NCBI RefSeq assembly: GCF_024298845.1
Contig: NZ_CP101156.1
Span: forward strand, 2,542,001 to 2,606,000
DNA length: 64,000 nt
Source of the DNA: Natronosalvus amylolyticus
GTDB taxonomy: Archaea > Halobacteriota > Halobacteria > Halobacteriales > Natrialbaceae
Direction: 5' to 3'
The stretch's first letter is position 1. Each line of letters begins with the position of its first letter. The position numbers were made by a program, and so were the translations under genes. The notes under the pieces were generated by a model. The model saw only the letters and a program-made list of their open reading frames with translations, did no database searches and was not told the DNA's origin. This document shows, one piece after another, positions 27,062-35,443 of the stretch.

Positions 27062-28528
27062 TCACTCGACGGGGGCCGCCACGAGCCCCTCGATCGCTTC
27101 CCTGAGGAACGCCTCGAAGGTCACCGAGGCGAGGCCGATAGCCAGTGAGAGCAGCGCTGCGAGGACGACCACAGCCACCATCGTGGCGGTGATCGACTGA
27201 GACCCGTTATCGACCCCATCGAACGTACCGAAGTAAATCCGGTCGACGAACGGGATGACGTATCCGAGCGTCAAGAGCGTCGAGAACACGACGAAGGCAG
27301 TGACGACCCAGAGTCCCTGTTCGAGGGCGCCCACTGCGATGTACCACTTACCGACGAAACCGACCGTCGGCGGGAGGCCGATCATGGCGATGGCGAGGCC
27401 GGCGAAGGCGGCGGCGACGAGCGGAGCGCGGTTGGCGAGGCCGCCGAACTCGTCGATGGTGCGGGCATCGAAGCGGATAGCGATGAGCCCGGCGACGAGA
27501 CAGAACGCGCCCTTGACGATGCCGTGGCCGAAAAGCTGGATGACCGAACCGAAGACGGCCGTCTCGGTGGCGACGAGCAATCCGGCGACGATCAGCCCGA
27601 ACTGAGAGATCGTCGAGTATGCGAGCATGCCCTTGATGTCCCGCTGGCCGTAGGCCAGGAGGTTTCCGACGAGCAGACTCCCGATTGCCCCGTAGATGAT
27701 GCCGTTCGTGACGGCCGGATTCGCCGTCAGGAACTCGAGCGTGAACACGTCGAAGAGGACCCGAAAGAAGGCGTACACTGCGGCTGCCGGGAGTACTCCC
27801 GAGATCAGTGCACTGACGGGATCTGTCGCCCTCGCGTGGGTCTCGATGAGCCAGCCGTGTAGGGGAACGAGCGCGACGAGCAGGGCGAGTCCGACGGTCA
27901 TGAACACGAAAGACGTGACGACGAGCGAGTCGGTGTAGCCCACTTCTGCCAGTGCGAATCCGAGGCGTTGTCCGTCACTCGAGCCGCCGAGCCACACCGC
28001 GAGGAGGACGCCGACGAGGTAGACGCTCGCACCCAGCGTAGCCGTCCGACGGTAGCCCCGTGCCGTCGCTTCGACGCCGGCTTTCTCGCTACACTCGACG
28101 AGCCGGCCCGTGGCCCAGATCAACAGCACGAGAAAGGCGTAGATGCCGAGGAGGTCTCCTGAGAGAACCACGCCGAAGACGGCCGTCGTAAAGAGCAGGT
28201 AGGGGACGTAGAACTCGCGGCCGTGCGGGCCAGCTGTTCGGGTGTAGCCGAGGATCCCGAGGGTCAACACCACGTCCAGCAATCCGACCGTCACCGAGAG
28301 AGCGTCCGAGCGGAAGACGAGCCCCGGACCGCCCTGGATTCCCAGGCGATAGACGGTTGCTCCGTCGAGGATCAAGAGCGTCGCGAGCAGCGTCGAGGTG
28401 ACGGCGGTCAGGCCCAGCGAAACGGTCGCGACGGCCCAGGGCGTTCGCTTCGAGTCGAGACACACGGCGAGGACACCGATCGTGGGAATCAACAAAACGG
28501 CGAACAGCAGGACGACGGCGAGGCTCAT
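27062..28528 (-). CDS. MrpD/NuoN-like proton-conducting membrane subunit, third gene of three
   Basis: 488 residues with about 13-14 membrane helices and the proton_antipo_M core: VPLHGWLIETHARATDPVSALISGVLPAAA region, QRDIKGMLAYSTISQFGLI and LFGHGIVKGAFCLVAG, which carry the key Lys and His residues of complex I/Mrp antiporter subunits. Its ATG overlaps the stop of the upstream gene (28525-28528). It would move protons or sodium ions as part of a larger membrane assembly. Confidence 0.9.
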   Translation of the reverse strand: MSLAVVLLFAVLLIPTIGVLAVCLDSKRTPWAVATVSLGLTAVTSTLLATLLILDGATVYRLGIQGGPGLVFRSDALSVTVGLLDVVLTLGILGYTRTAGPHGREFYVPYLLFTTAVFGVVLSGDLLGIYAFLVLLIWATGRLVECSEKAGVEATARGYRRTATLGASVYLVGVLLAVWLGGSSDGQRLGFALAEVGYTDSLVVTSFVFMTVGLALLVALVPLHGWLIETHARATDPVSALISGVLPAAAVYAFFRVLFDVFTLEFLTANPAVTNGIIYGAIGSLLVGNLLAYGQRDIKGMLAYSTISQFGLIVAGLLVATETAVFGSVIQLFGHGIVKGAFCLVAGLIAIRFDARTIDEFGGLANRAPLVAAAFAGLAIAMIGLPPTVGFVGKWYIAVGALEQGLWVVTAFVVFSTLLTLGYVIPFVDRIYFGTFDGVDNGSQSITATMVAVVVLAALLSLAIGLASVTFEAFLREAIEGLVAAPVE

Positions 28529-30285
28529 CTGGGACCAACTCCGATCAGCAGGGCGACGGCAAGACAGACCACGAGCGCGGCGTATCGGTACCGGCGGTTG
28601 GGGCCGATCCCGATCGTCCCGGCGATCTCGCGCGACCGCTCGCGGTACCGTTCACCTGCCTCGTCCGGCAGGCGACGGGCGATCACGTGGACGGGGTCGG
28701 TCGCGGCGGCGAACGCCCGTCGCCGGAGACCATGGTCGGCGGCACTCACTGCACTGAAGACGAGGGCGACGCCGGCCGCGAGCGTTCGCGTCCCCTCGAA
28801 GATCAGCGGATCACGGACCGCGTCGACGTCGACCCCACCCTCCAGGCGCTCGAGCAGGGGCCGGCCGATGACGAACGCGATTACACCGACGGCAAAGAGG
28901 GCGACCTTCTCGAGGAGGTGACGCTGTGAGTAGGGGTCGGTCGACCAGTCGCCCCTCGCGGGGAGCAAGTCGAAGAACGGGTCGTACCAGAGTCCGATGG
29001 CGAGACAGGCGACGGCGATGGGGATCATCGTGATGGCCTGAGCCGGGGTTGCGTCCGACAGCAGGTGGTCCTCGCCCCGGCGACTGGCGTAGTAGCCGAA
29101 CTTACAAAACGAGACGATAGTGCCGACGGCCCCGATCAGCAGGAGCCACCGCAGTGGCGTGTGGCCACCCTCGAGAGCGGCGTCGAGCACCATACCCTTG
29201 CTAACGAAGCCGTTGGTGCCCGGGACGGCGGTGATCGAGGCGGCCGCGACGAGGAACGCCCCAACGAGGAGGGGGCTCGAGCGACCCAGCCGTCCACCAG
29301 AGTCGAGTTTGCCGGTGCCCGCCCGGATGACGATGAGCCCGGCGACCATGAATAACAGCCCCTTGAACAGGACGTTGTTGAACAGGTGAGCGAACGCGCC
29401 CGCGATCCCGAGGGCCGAACCGATGCCGATACCTGCGAGGATGTAGCCCACCTGGGCCTGGATGTGATAGGCGAGTAGCCGACGGGCGTCCTTCTGGGCC
29501 AGGGCGTAGCTCGCGCCGAACACAGCCATGACGCCGCCGACGTAGGCGAGCGCGAGGTTTCCCTCGGGGAACGCCCGGTAGGCGGCGTAGACGGCGAGTT
29601 TCGTGGTGTACGCCGAGAGGACGACCGACGCGCCGACGTGGGGGCTGGCGTAGGTGTCGGGCAACCAGACGTGCACGCCGATCAGCGCAGCGTTGATCCC
29701 GACGCCGGCGGCGACGGTGAGCGCAGGGAGCCCACCCGCGATTCCGTCGCCAAAGTGAAGGGCGTCTGCGCCACCCTGCGCCACGACGTGCATCGCGAGG
29801 CCGGCTGCGAGCAGTGCACCGCCGATGGCGTGGACCAGCGCGTACCGAAACCCGACCCGCACGGCGTCGCCCCCGTGGAGCCAGACCAGGAGGGTGCTCG
29901 CGAGCGCCATCAGTTCCCAGCCGACGAGCAGGCCGAGCCAGTCGCCGGCGAAGACGGCCCAGAGCGCGGCTCCGGCGTACGTCAGGGCGGCCGTGAGATG
30001 CCAGCAGTCGGCTCCCGTCACCGAGAGGTAGCCCACCGCCACGACACCGAATGCCACGAAGGCTAGTCCCGTCACCCGCGAGGCAGGGTCGACCGCGACG
30101 GGGATTATCGCGAACTCGAGGAACGTCCACTCCCCAGAGGTGCCCGCGGGCACAGTCAGTACCCACCAGGTGGCGACCCCGCAGGCGGTGATCCCGGCCA
30201 CGGCACCGACACGCCGACCCAGCAGGGCGAGGGCGGCCGCGAGCCAGACGACGAACGCCGGCGAGATCGTGGCAGGATCGATCAC
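28525..30285 (-). CDS. MrpD/NuoM-like proton-conducting membrane subunit, second gene of three
   Basis: 586 residues. Core motifs include VHVWLPDTYASPHVGASVVL, AQKDARRLLAYHIQAQVGYI and LFNNVLFKGLLFMVAG. The C-terminal part is longer than in MrpD, with extra helices and a basic juxtamembrane stretch (HGLRRRAFAAATDPVHVIARR), recalling subunits that carry a lateral or piston helix. It overlaps both neighbours by four bases, so the three genes are translated in a coupled series. Confidence 0.9.
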   Translation of the reverse strand: MIDPATISPAFVVWLAAALALLGRRVGAVAGITACGVATWWVLTVPAGTSGEWTFLEFAIIPVAVDPASRVTGLAFVAFGVVAVGYLSVTGADCWHLTAALTYAGAALWAVFAGDWLGLLVGWELMALASTLLVWLHGGDAVRVGFRYALVHAIGGALLAAGLAMHVVAQGGADALHFGDGIAGGLPALTVAAGVGINAALIGVHVWLPDTYASPHVGASVVLSAYTTKLAVYAAYRAFPEGNLALAYVGGVMAVFGASYALAQKDARRLLAYHIQAQVGYILAGIGIGSALGIAGAFAHLFNNVLFKGLLFMVAGLIVIRAGTGKLDSGGRLGRSSPLLVGAFLVAAASITAVPGTNGFVSKGMVLDAALEGGHTPLRWLLLIGAVGTIVSFCKFGYYASRRGEDHLLSDATPAQAITMIPIAVACLAIGLWYDPFFDLLPARGDWSTDPYSQRHLLEKVALFAVGVIAFVIGRPLLERLEGGVDVDAVRDPLIFEGTRTLAAGVALVFSAVSAADHGLRRRAFAAATDPVHVIARRLPDEAGERYRERSREIAGTIGIGPNRRYRYAALVVCLAVALLIGVGPR

Positions 30286-31883
30286 CGGACGATCACCCCG
30301 AAACTCGCGTCGGCAGCCGCTCGCGCCAGCTCGAGGACGACCAGGTGGTCGGCCCAGATACCAAGCGCGATGATCGCGAGGGCGAGGGCGAGCAGGGGGA
30401 CCACGAGCGCTGGACTTGCTTCGACACCGGTGGGCGGGAGGCGTTTCCAGCGCCGGTCCGTCGTAACGTTAGCCTGCTCGTCCAGCCTGTCGCTACTTGA
30501 AGTGCCACCCATCGGCCCCTCGAGCAACGGCTTCGGATCTGCTCTCTCGGGCGTCTCGAAGAACGCACCGTAGACGATGGGCCAGAAGTAAGCGACGTTG
30601 AGAGCCCCCGAGACCACGAGTACGGCCGGCACAATGGGACTGAGTTCCGCACCGCCCACGAGGAGGTACCACTTGCTCGCGAAACCGACGAAGAGCGGAA
30701 GGCCGGCCAGCGAGCAGGCGCCGACGGCGAAGACGGCCATGGTGAGTGGCATTCGTCGACCGACGCCGGCGATCTCGGACACCTTCTTCACGTCGGTTTC
30801 GATGGCGAGCGCGCCGACGCAGAAGAACAGCGCGAGCTTGGCGACGGCGTGGGCCGCGATGTGAAACAGGCCGCCGACGACGGCCGCGGGAACGAGGACG
30901 GCGATCCCGAGGACGACGTACGAGAGGTGGGCTACCGTCGAGTAGGCCAACCGGCGCTTGAGATCGTCCTGTCGAAGCGCGAGGAGGCTTCCCAGCAGGA
31001 TCGTCGCGGCCGCGATGATGGCGAGCGGTGTCCCAACACCCAGATCGGCCGTCGTTTCGGGGCCGAATACCTCGAGGACAGTGCGCGCAATCCCGAAGAC
31101 GCCCGATTTTACGACGATCACGGCGTGGAGCACTCCGGAGACGGTTGTCGGGGCAACCATCGCTCGCGGGAGCCAGGCGTGCAGGGGCATGATGGCTCCC
31201 TTGACGGCGAATCCCGCGAGCATGGCGACGATGGCGACACGTGCGGCCGTTGGGGCGCCGGCGGCCGCGTCGGCCAGACCCGGAATTCCGCCGGGAGCGA
31301 ACGTCACGCTCCCCGCGAGGGTGTGGACGATCACTGCGCCGCCGACGACGAGCGTCCCGCCGCCGATGACGTAGGCGACGTACTCGTAGCCGACTTCCCG
31401 GGCGCGCTCGGTTCCCCTGTGGGCGACCAGCGGATAGGTCCCCACGGTGGTCAACTCGTAGAATATGACGAGCACCAGCAGGTTGGAGGCGAATGCGACG
31501 CCGATCCCGGAGCCGACCGAGAGACACAGTGCGGCCGTATACCGGGTACGATGGTCGAGTCCTTTCCCCCGGACGTACCCGACGCTGTACACCGCGGTGA
31601 CGGCCCAGAGGCAACTGGCAACCAGGGCAAAGATCGTTCCGAGGGGATCGGCCTGTACCGAGAAATCGATGCCCGCCACGAGTGCCCCGAGGTTCGTCGT
31701 CGGCTGCCGACCCGCGAGAACCTCTGGGACCATGCTTGCGACGACCGCGACGGTCAGCAGGCTCGCGACGATCGGTGTCCCGTCACGAACCGCTGGACGA
31801 CGCCGGCCGGCGACGATGACGGCGATCGCGAGAAACGCGATGGCGATAGCGGCGAGCGGACGCGGGTCGGTCATCGCCACCAC
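30282..31883 (-). CDS. MrpD/NuoM-like proton-conducting membrane subunit, first gene of three
   Basis: 533 residues, about 14 membrane helices. FYELTTVGTYPLVAH, MPLHAWLPRAMVAPTTVSG, RQDDLKRRLAYSTVAHLSYV and HIAAHAVAKLALFFCVG are the ion-channel core motifs of the complex I/Mrp antiporter family. It opens the three-gene run. No MnhB, C, E, F or G and no NADH or hydrogenase module is found on either side, so the partner subunits must be encoded elsewhere or the trio works as a unit. Confidence 0.9.
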   Translation of the reverse strand: MVAMTDPRPLAAIAIAFLAIAVIVAGRRRPAVRDGTPIVASLLTVAVVASMVPEVLAGRQPTTNLGALVAGIDFSVQADPLGTIFALVASCLWAVTAVYSVGYVRGKGLDHRTRYTAALCLSVGSGIGVAFASNLLVLVIFYELTTVGTYPLVAHRGTERAREVGYEYVAYVIGGGTLVVGGAVIVHTLAGSVTFAPGGIPGLADAAAGAPTAARVAIVAMLAGFAVKGAIMPLHAWLPRAMVAPTTVSGVLHAVIVVKSGVFGIARTVLEVFGPETTADLGVGTPLAIIAAATILLGSLLALRQDDLKRRLAYSTVAHLSYVVLGIAVLVPAAVVGGLFHIAAHAVAKLALFFCVGALAIETDVKKVSEIAGVGRRMPLTMAVFAVGACSLAGLPLFVGFASKWYLLVGGAELSPIVPAVLVVSGALNVAYFWPIVYGAFFETPERADPKPLLEGPMGGTSSSDRLDEQANVTTDRRWKRLPPTGVEASPALVVPLLALALAIIALGIWADHLVVLELARAAADASFGVIVR

Positions 31884-31908
31884 CCCAGGCGTGGCCTGGA
31901 TAGGTCGC

Positions 31909-31930
31909 CACTCGAGGTGCCCCTCGAGTG
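31909..31930. promoter_or_regulatory. inverted repeat just upstream of the ion-pump operon
   Basis: Perfect nine-base arms, cactcgagg (31909-31917) and its complement (31922-31930), with a four-base spacer, begin 26 bases before the first gene's ATG at 31883. This is where the core promoter should be, so an operator is plausible. CTCGAG is very common in this genome, which weakens the case. Confidence 0.35.
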
Positions 31931-32076
31931 ACGGCGCGCACGACCCCGTCGACGCGAACTCGTCGCTCGAGCCATCGGGATCCGGGGGCAGTGAGACGAC
32001 GATGTCACGGTTGTTGACACGGTTGTGAACCGAACCGGTTAGTTCGTGCTGGTCTCTATAGGCGGTGCAGGACGAG

Positions 32077-32101
32077 AACCCCGACCCTTGCGGTCGGGGT
32101 T
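32077..32101. repeat. strong GC hairpin in a 320-base gap; terminator or IS200/IS605-type end remnant
   Basis: A perfect 10-base stem, aaccccgacc (32077-32086) and ggtcggggtt (32092-32101), with a five-base loop, followed by ttgacttcag. Similar hairpins occur at the ends of haloarchaeal IS200/IS605 elements, as I recall, but no TnpA or TnpB coding sequence remains here. It lies between the ion-pump operon start (31883) and the end of the next minus-strand gene (32204), so it could also terminate that gene. The rest of the gap has no gene. Confidence 0.45.
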
Positions 32102-32203
32102 GTTGACTTCAGTGCGTCCCATAGCAGGGCCTCGGAGGGAGCGACCCGCACGGGGAAATCGATACCCGATGGGCTCGATTTCGTCGCTTGTTCCTTCTGT
32201 CGG

Positions 32204-33079
32204 TCACGCTTGCCGACGCAGCCAGTAACTCCCGAGAACGACGAGCACAAGGCCGGGGAGTACGGCGGCGACCAGGGTGGGTGCAATCGTCGTGACACCG
32301 GCAGCAACGAGACCGCCGACGATAGCGGAGAGAGCGCCAAAGACGACGATCAGCGCAGCAATCCTCCCTCCTTCGGTGTCTTCGCTGGGAGCCGTTTCGC
32401 GCTCGAGCGGGTCGACGAGTCGCCATTCAGGTGTCTGTCGTTCCTCGAGGCGAAACCGACCGCCGAGAGCGGTGAGCAGTGCGTCCCCACTCGTGCGAAC
32501 GATTCCGTCGCGCCACTCGGCCCACCCCCAGCTATCTTCTTGGGTCGCTTCGAGGCGATCGATTCGCTCGACGTAGACCGACTCGCCCACGATGTACTCT
32601 ATCGAGGCTGCCTCGTAGCCGACGTCCTCGACGATGCGGGCCAGCAGGAACTCTCGAGACCAGGGGATCGGCTTCTCGAGTCGAAACTCGGTCGTCGTTC
32701 CGTGTGGAAGGGTAACCTCGAGGGTGACCGTCGTTTCGTCGACCGACCGCAGATCAGTCACGGTGGCTTCGACGTACCCTTCCGGCGTCGTACGCAGGTC
32801 GAGTCGCCCCAGTTCGTCGCCCACGGCTGCCGGTCCGTCGGTTGGTCCGGTCGCGGTGGCTGTTTTGGTCCCATCCGCCTCGGTTGCAGTGGCCGACTCC
32901 GTCTCGTTTGTCGTCTCCGTGCGGTTTCGCGCCCCAGTCCCACTGCCGGTCTTCTCGTGTGGTTGCGATTCGTGCCGATCACTCGAATCCGGGCCGTCTT
33001 CCGCTCCTCTGGACGATTCCCTGTCGTGGTCGGCGTTCACGTCGTCGACGACCTCGACATCGATCTCTCGGTCGCTCAC
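32204..33079 (-). CDS. acidic protein with C-terminal membrane hairpin, unknown function
   Basis: 291 residues. The first 85 are low-complexity, rich in Glu, Thr, Asp and Ser. A globular beta-rich part (about 90-215) holds EATVTDLRSVDETTVTLEV and WGWAEWRDGIVRTSG. Two hydrophobic helices (about 238-257 and 262-283) end the protein with a basic cap (YWLRRQA). No family is recognised. It precedes the ion-pump trio on the same strand but is 320 bases away with a hairpin between. Confidence 0.72.
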   Translation of the reverse strand: MSDREIDVEVVDDVNADHDRESSRGAEDGPDSSDRHESQPHEKTGSGTGARNRTETTNETESATATEADGTKTATATGPTDGPAAVGDELGRLDLRTTPEGYVEATVTDLRSVDETTVTLEVTLPHGTTTEFRLEKPIPWSREFLLARIVEDVGYEAASIEYIVGESVYVERIDRLEATQEDSWGWAEWRDGIVRTSGDALLTALGGRFRLEERQTPEWRLVDPLERETAPSEDTEGGRIAALIVVFGALSAIVGGLVAAGVTTIAPTLVAAVLPGLVLVVLGSYWLRRQA

Positions 33080-33383
33080 GGACGCTCACCTCGCCGGCCT
33101 CGGTTGCCCATTGATATGCCGTTCACGGTACAGTCGACTAACAGCGCCGTCGCTCCGATTGCAGATTGGGCGTTCGAGTGGCGTTCACGACGTGGCACGC
33201 TCGAGTGGGACACGAGTTGTACGGTACCTACCGTTTCCGGCGGATTAAATCGTTCTCTTGTAGCGATCCGTGGAAGTCCTGTGATACTCGATCCCCGGCT
33301 CACTCGAGTGTCTCGATCGTTCAACGGTCACTACCGGTTTCGTAACCGACTGCTCGAGTAGGCGGTGTTGGTTCGCTTCGCCA

Positions 33384-33905
33384 TCAGTCGATCAGCCGCT
33401 GACAACTCCCACAGAGGTGTTCTTCTTTGATGTCGACCTCCCGGACCGTGGGCGAGAAGTTCATCACACAGCGCTGGTTGTCACAGTGCTCGAGGCCGTA
33501 GGTGTGGCCGATCTCGTGGACGATTTCCTTGCGGACACGATCCTCGAAGATATCGCTCGCGGACTTGTTCGAGAAGCCGCCGTCGCTCGAGGTCTGGAGC
33601 CGATAGGTTGAGACGACGCTGCCGCTGCCATCGAGATAGGCGAGGCCAAAGACGTAGTTTCGTCGGCGATAAAAGAGATCGTGAGGGGTGATGGCAATAT
33701 TTTTGTCGCCGCGTCCGACGCGCTCGGCCAGCTGGATGAACGTCTCCGCACAGTACTGGTTGCGCCCGGAGTCGTACGCGCCGTTGGGGATTGACTGGGC
33801 GTCGTTGACCGTGACGTCACAGTCGTATACCGATCGCAGTGCCGCGGAGGCCTCCCGCTTGACTGTTGCGGAGACGGACCCAACCGGCACGATGTCGACG
33901 AGCAT
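33384..33905 (-). CDS. amzA: archaemetzincin zinc metalloprotease
   Basis: 173 residues from ATG 33905, the usual size; two further in-frame ATGs lie at 33929 and 33932. The family signature is complete: HEIGHTYGLEHC with three zinc-binding His, a Cys five residues on, the Met turn (VMNFS) and a closing CGSC that together form a second zinc site. Archaemetzincins are cytosolic metzincin-clan peptidases of largely unknown substrate. It is divergent from the UPF0146 gene with about 39 bases or fewer between starts. Confidence 0.95.
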   Translation of the reverse strand: MLVDIVPVGSVSATVKREASAALRSVYDCDVTVNDAQSIPNGAYDSGRNQYCAETFIQLAERVGRGDKNIAITPHDLFYRRRNYVFGLAYLDGSGSVVSTYRLQTSSDGGFSNKSASDIFEDRVRKEIVHEIGHTYGLEHCDNQRCVMNFSPTVREVDIKEEHLCGSCQRLID

Positions 33906-33944
33906 GACAACGTCTATGCCCGCCCACATCATAAACGTCCCGCC

Positions 33945-34358
33945 GTGGCACACTCTCGTCGGAACACCGCCGCTCTGGTCGACGCTCTCTCGAGTGCGAA
34001 CCACCTCGTCGAGATCGGGATCGGTCGCCGAACGGACGTCGCCGAAGGGCTTGCTGACCGAGGCTGTCGGGTCGTCGCGACCGACATCAGCCCGCGAGAC
34101 GTTCCGGACACCGTCACGTTTGTCGAAGACGACGTTCTCGAGCCGAGCCTCGAGGTGTATACCGACGCAGACACCCTTTATGCCCTGAATCTCCCGCCCG
34201 AACTCCACCGTCCAGTCTGGGACCTCGCTCGGGAGGTCGACGCCGGGTTCCGTTTTACCACGCTGGGCGGTGACTCGCCCCTGGTCCCCGTCCGTCGGCT
34301 CTCGCTGCCTCGAGAGACGCTGTTCGTCGCCGAAGCAGGGATCGACACCTCGCGATAG
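33945..34358 (+). CDS. UPF0146 family protein (truncated methyltransferase-like fold)
   Basis: 137 residues from GTG 33945. The sequence VEIGIGRRTDVAEGLADRGC, VVATDISP and FVEDDVLEPSLEVY follows the first strands of a Rossmann methyltransferase; the protein is too short for a full catalytic fold, as is normal for UPF0146. Function is unknown. It shares a very short divergent promoter with archaemetzincin. Confidence 0.88.
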   Translation: MAHSRRNTAALVDALSSANHLVEIGIGRRTDVAEGLADRGCRVVATDISPRDVPDTVTFVEDDVLEPSLEVYTDADTLYALNLPPELHRPVWDLAREVDAGFRFTTLGGDSPLVPVRRLSLPRETLFVAEAGIDTSR

Positions 34359-34410
34359 CCATTCGTCGACCGTGCTGTTCAGGTCACGCGGTCACCCTGG
34401 TCACGTCACG

Positions 34411-34476
34411 CAACTGTACTATTCACATCATTCAACTGTACTGTCCATGTCATGTCACCGTACTGTCTACCTCTTC
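34411..34476 (+). repeat. three imperfect 22-23 base tandem repeats upstream of the HEFAH protein gene
   Basis: Units start at 34411 (caactgtactattcacatca), 34433 (caactgtactgtccatgtca) and about 34456 (caccgtactgtctacctc). The first two share CAACTGTACT exactly. They end about 55 bases before the downstream ATG at 34529 and could bind a regulator along one face of the helix. No function is known. Confidence 0.5.
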
Positions 34477-34528
34477 GAACCTTCTCGTGAACGAATACGC
34501 TTACAACGCCTCCCTCGAGAGTCCGGCT

Positions 34529-35098
34529 ATGGGCCATCTCTCGAGTTTGCTCACTGCGCCGGGTGTCGTCGTCCACGAGTTCGCCCACAAAGTGGTCTGT
34601 GACCTGACGGGCGTTCCCGTCGTCGACGTGTCGTACTTCCGGTTCGGGGACCCTGCCGGCTACGTCAGACACCAGGAGCCCTCGACGTACCGAACCTCGT
34701 TTCTGATCAGCGTCGCGCCGTTTTTCGTCAACACCATCCTCGCGCTGGTGTTGTTCACGGGCTTTTGGCACCTGCTCGGAACGCTCGGCCCGCTCGAGTT
34801 CGAGCGCGTCCTCCTCGAGGGTGTTATCGACGCTCCACTCGAAACGCAGGCCGGACTCGTGGTTCTCGCCTGGCTCGGCTTCGTCATCGGATTGCAGGCG
34901 TTCCCGAGTACGGGTGACGCGAACACGCTCTGGACACGCACTCGAGGCGAGTGGCGGTCGGCCCCCCTCGTCCTCGCCGGGCTCCCGTTCGTGTTCCTGA
35001 TCTATCTCGTCAACCTGCTCTCGTGGGCGTATCTGCACGTCTTTTACGCGGCGGCGCTGGCCGTCGGCGCGTTCGTCGGTGTCGTGACGCTCGTTTGA
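34529..35098 (+). CDS. membrane protein with HEFAH zinc-protease-like motif
   Basis: 189 residues from ATG 34529; ATG 34487 is an alternative. HEFAH at about 15-19 fits HExxH, and four to five hydrophobic segments follow (about 55-75, 95-115, 130-150, 155-185). An FPSTGDANTLW stretch lies in a loop. The plan resembles DUF3267/M50-like integral membrane metalloprotease-fold proteins. Whether it is an active protease cannot be judged; no clear third zinc ligand was identified, unless it is the Asp of STGDANTLW. Confidence 0.8.
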   Translation: MGHLSSLLTAPGVVVHEFAHKVVCDLTGVPVVDVSYFRFGDPAGYVRHQEPSTYRTSFLISVAPFFVNTILALVLFTGFWHLLGTLGPLEFERVLLEGVIDAPLETQAGLVVLAWLGFVIGLQAFPSTGDANTLWTRTRGEWRSAPLVLAGLPFVFLIYLVNLLSWAYLHVFYAAALAVGAFVGVVTLV

Positions 35099-35119
35099 TT
35101 TTCGTTCTTCGTTCGCCGA

Positions 35120-35351
35120 CTCTCGTCCCACCATCCACGCCTACCCCGCTCCCACCTCTCGCCCCAGCACCCACGCCTAATCCACTCCCACCTCTCGCCC
35201 CAGCACCCACGCCTAATCCACTCCCACCTCTCGCCCCAGCACCCACGCCTAATCCACTCCCACCTCTCGCCCCAGCACCCACGCCTAATCCACTCCCACC
35301 TCTCGCCCCAGCACCCACGCCTAATCCACTCCCACCTCTCGTCCCGCGACC
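35120..35351. repeat. 36-base minisatellite, five perfect copies plus partial ends
   Basis: Perfect head-to-tail copies start at 35151, 35187, 35223, 35259 and 35295 (unit begins cccacctctcgc, ends ctaatccact). A partial sixth copy starts at 35331 (to about 35341), and a degenerate copy precedes the array (35120-35150). One strand is nearly pure C/A/T, the other G/A/T. The array lies between a membrane protein gene and a HAD gene. Because 36 is divisible by three, it is open in several frames on both strands, but none of these has coding character. There are no spacers, so it is not a CRISPR array. Confidence 0.9.
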
Positions 35352-35443
35352 CCCTCGAGTGGGCTCGAGGAATCTCCGTGGTTGGTACTCGAGGTTCCAC
35401 GCGAGTCGATACGCCCATACCGACGGCCCCCCAGGGCTCGCGT

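Noticed and set aside
35151-35341. Possible CRISPR array with 36-base repeats
   Set aside because: The copies are directly adjacent with no spacers.
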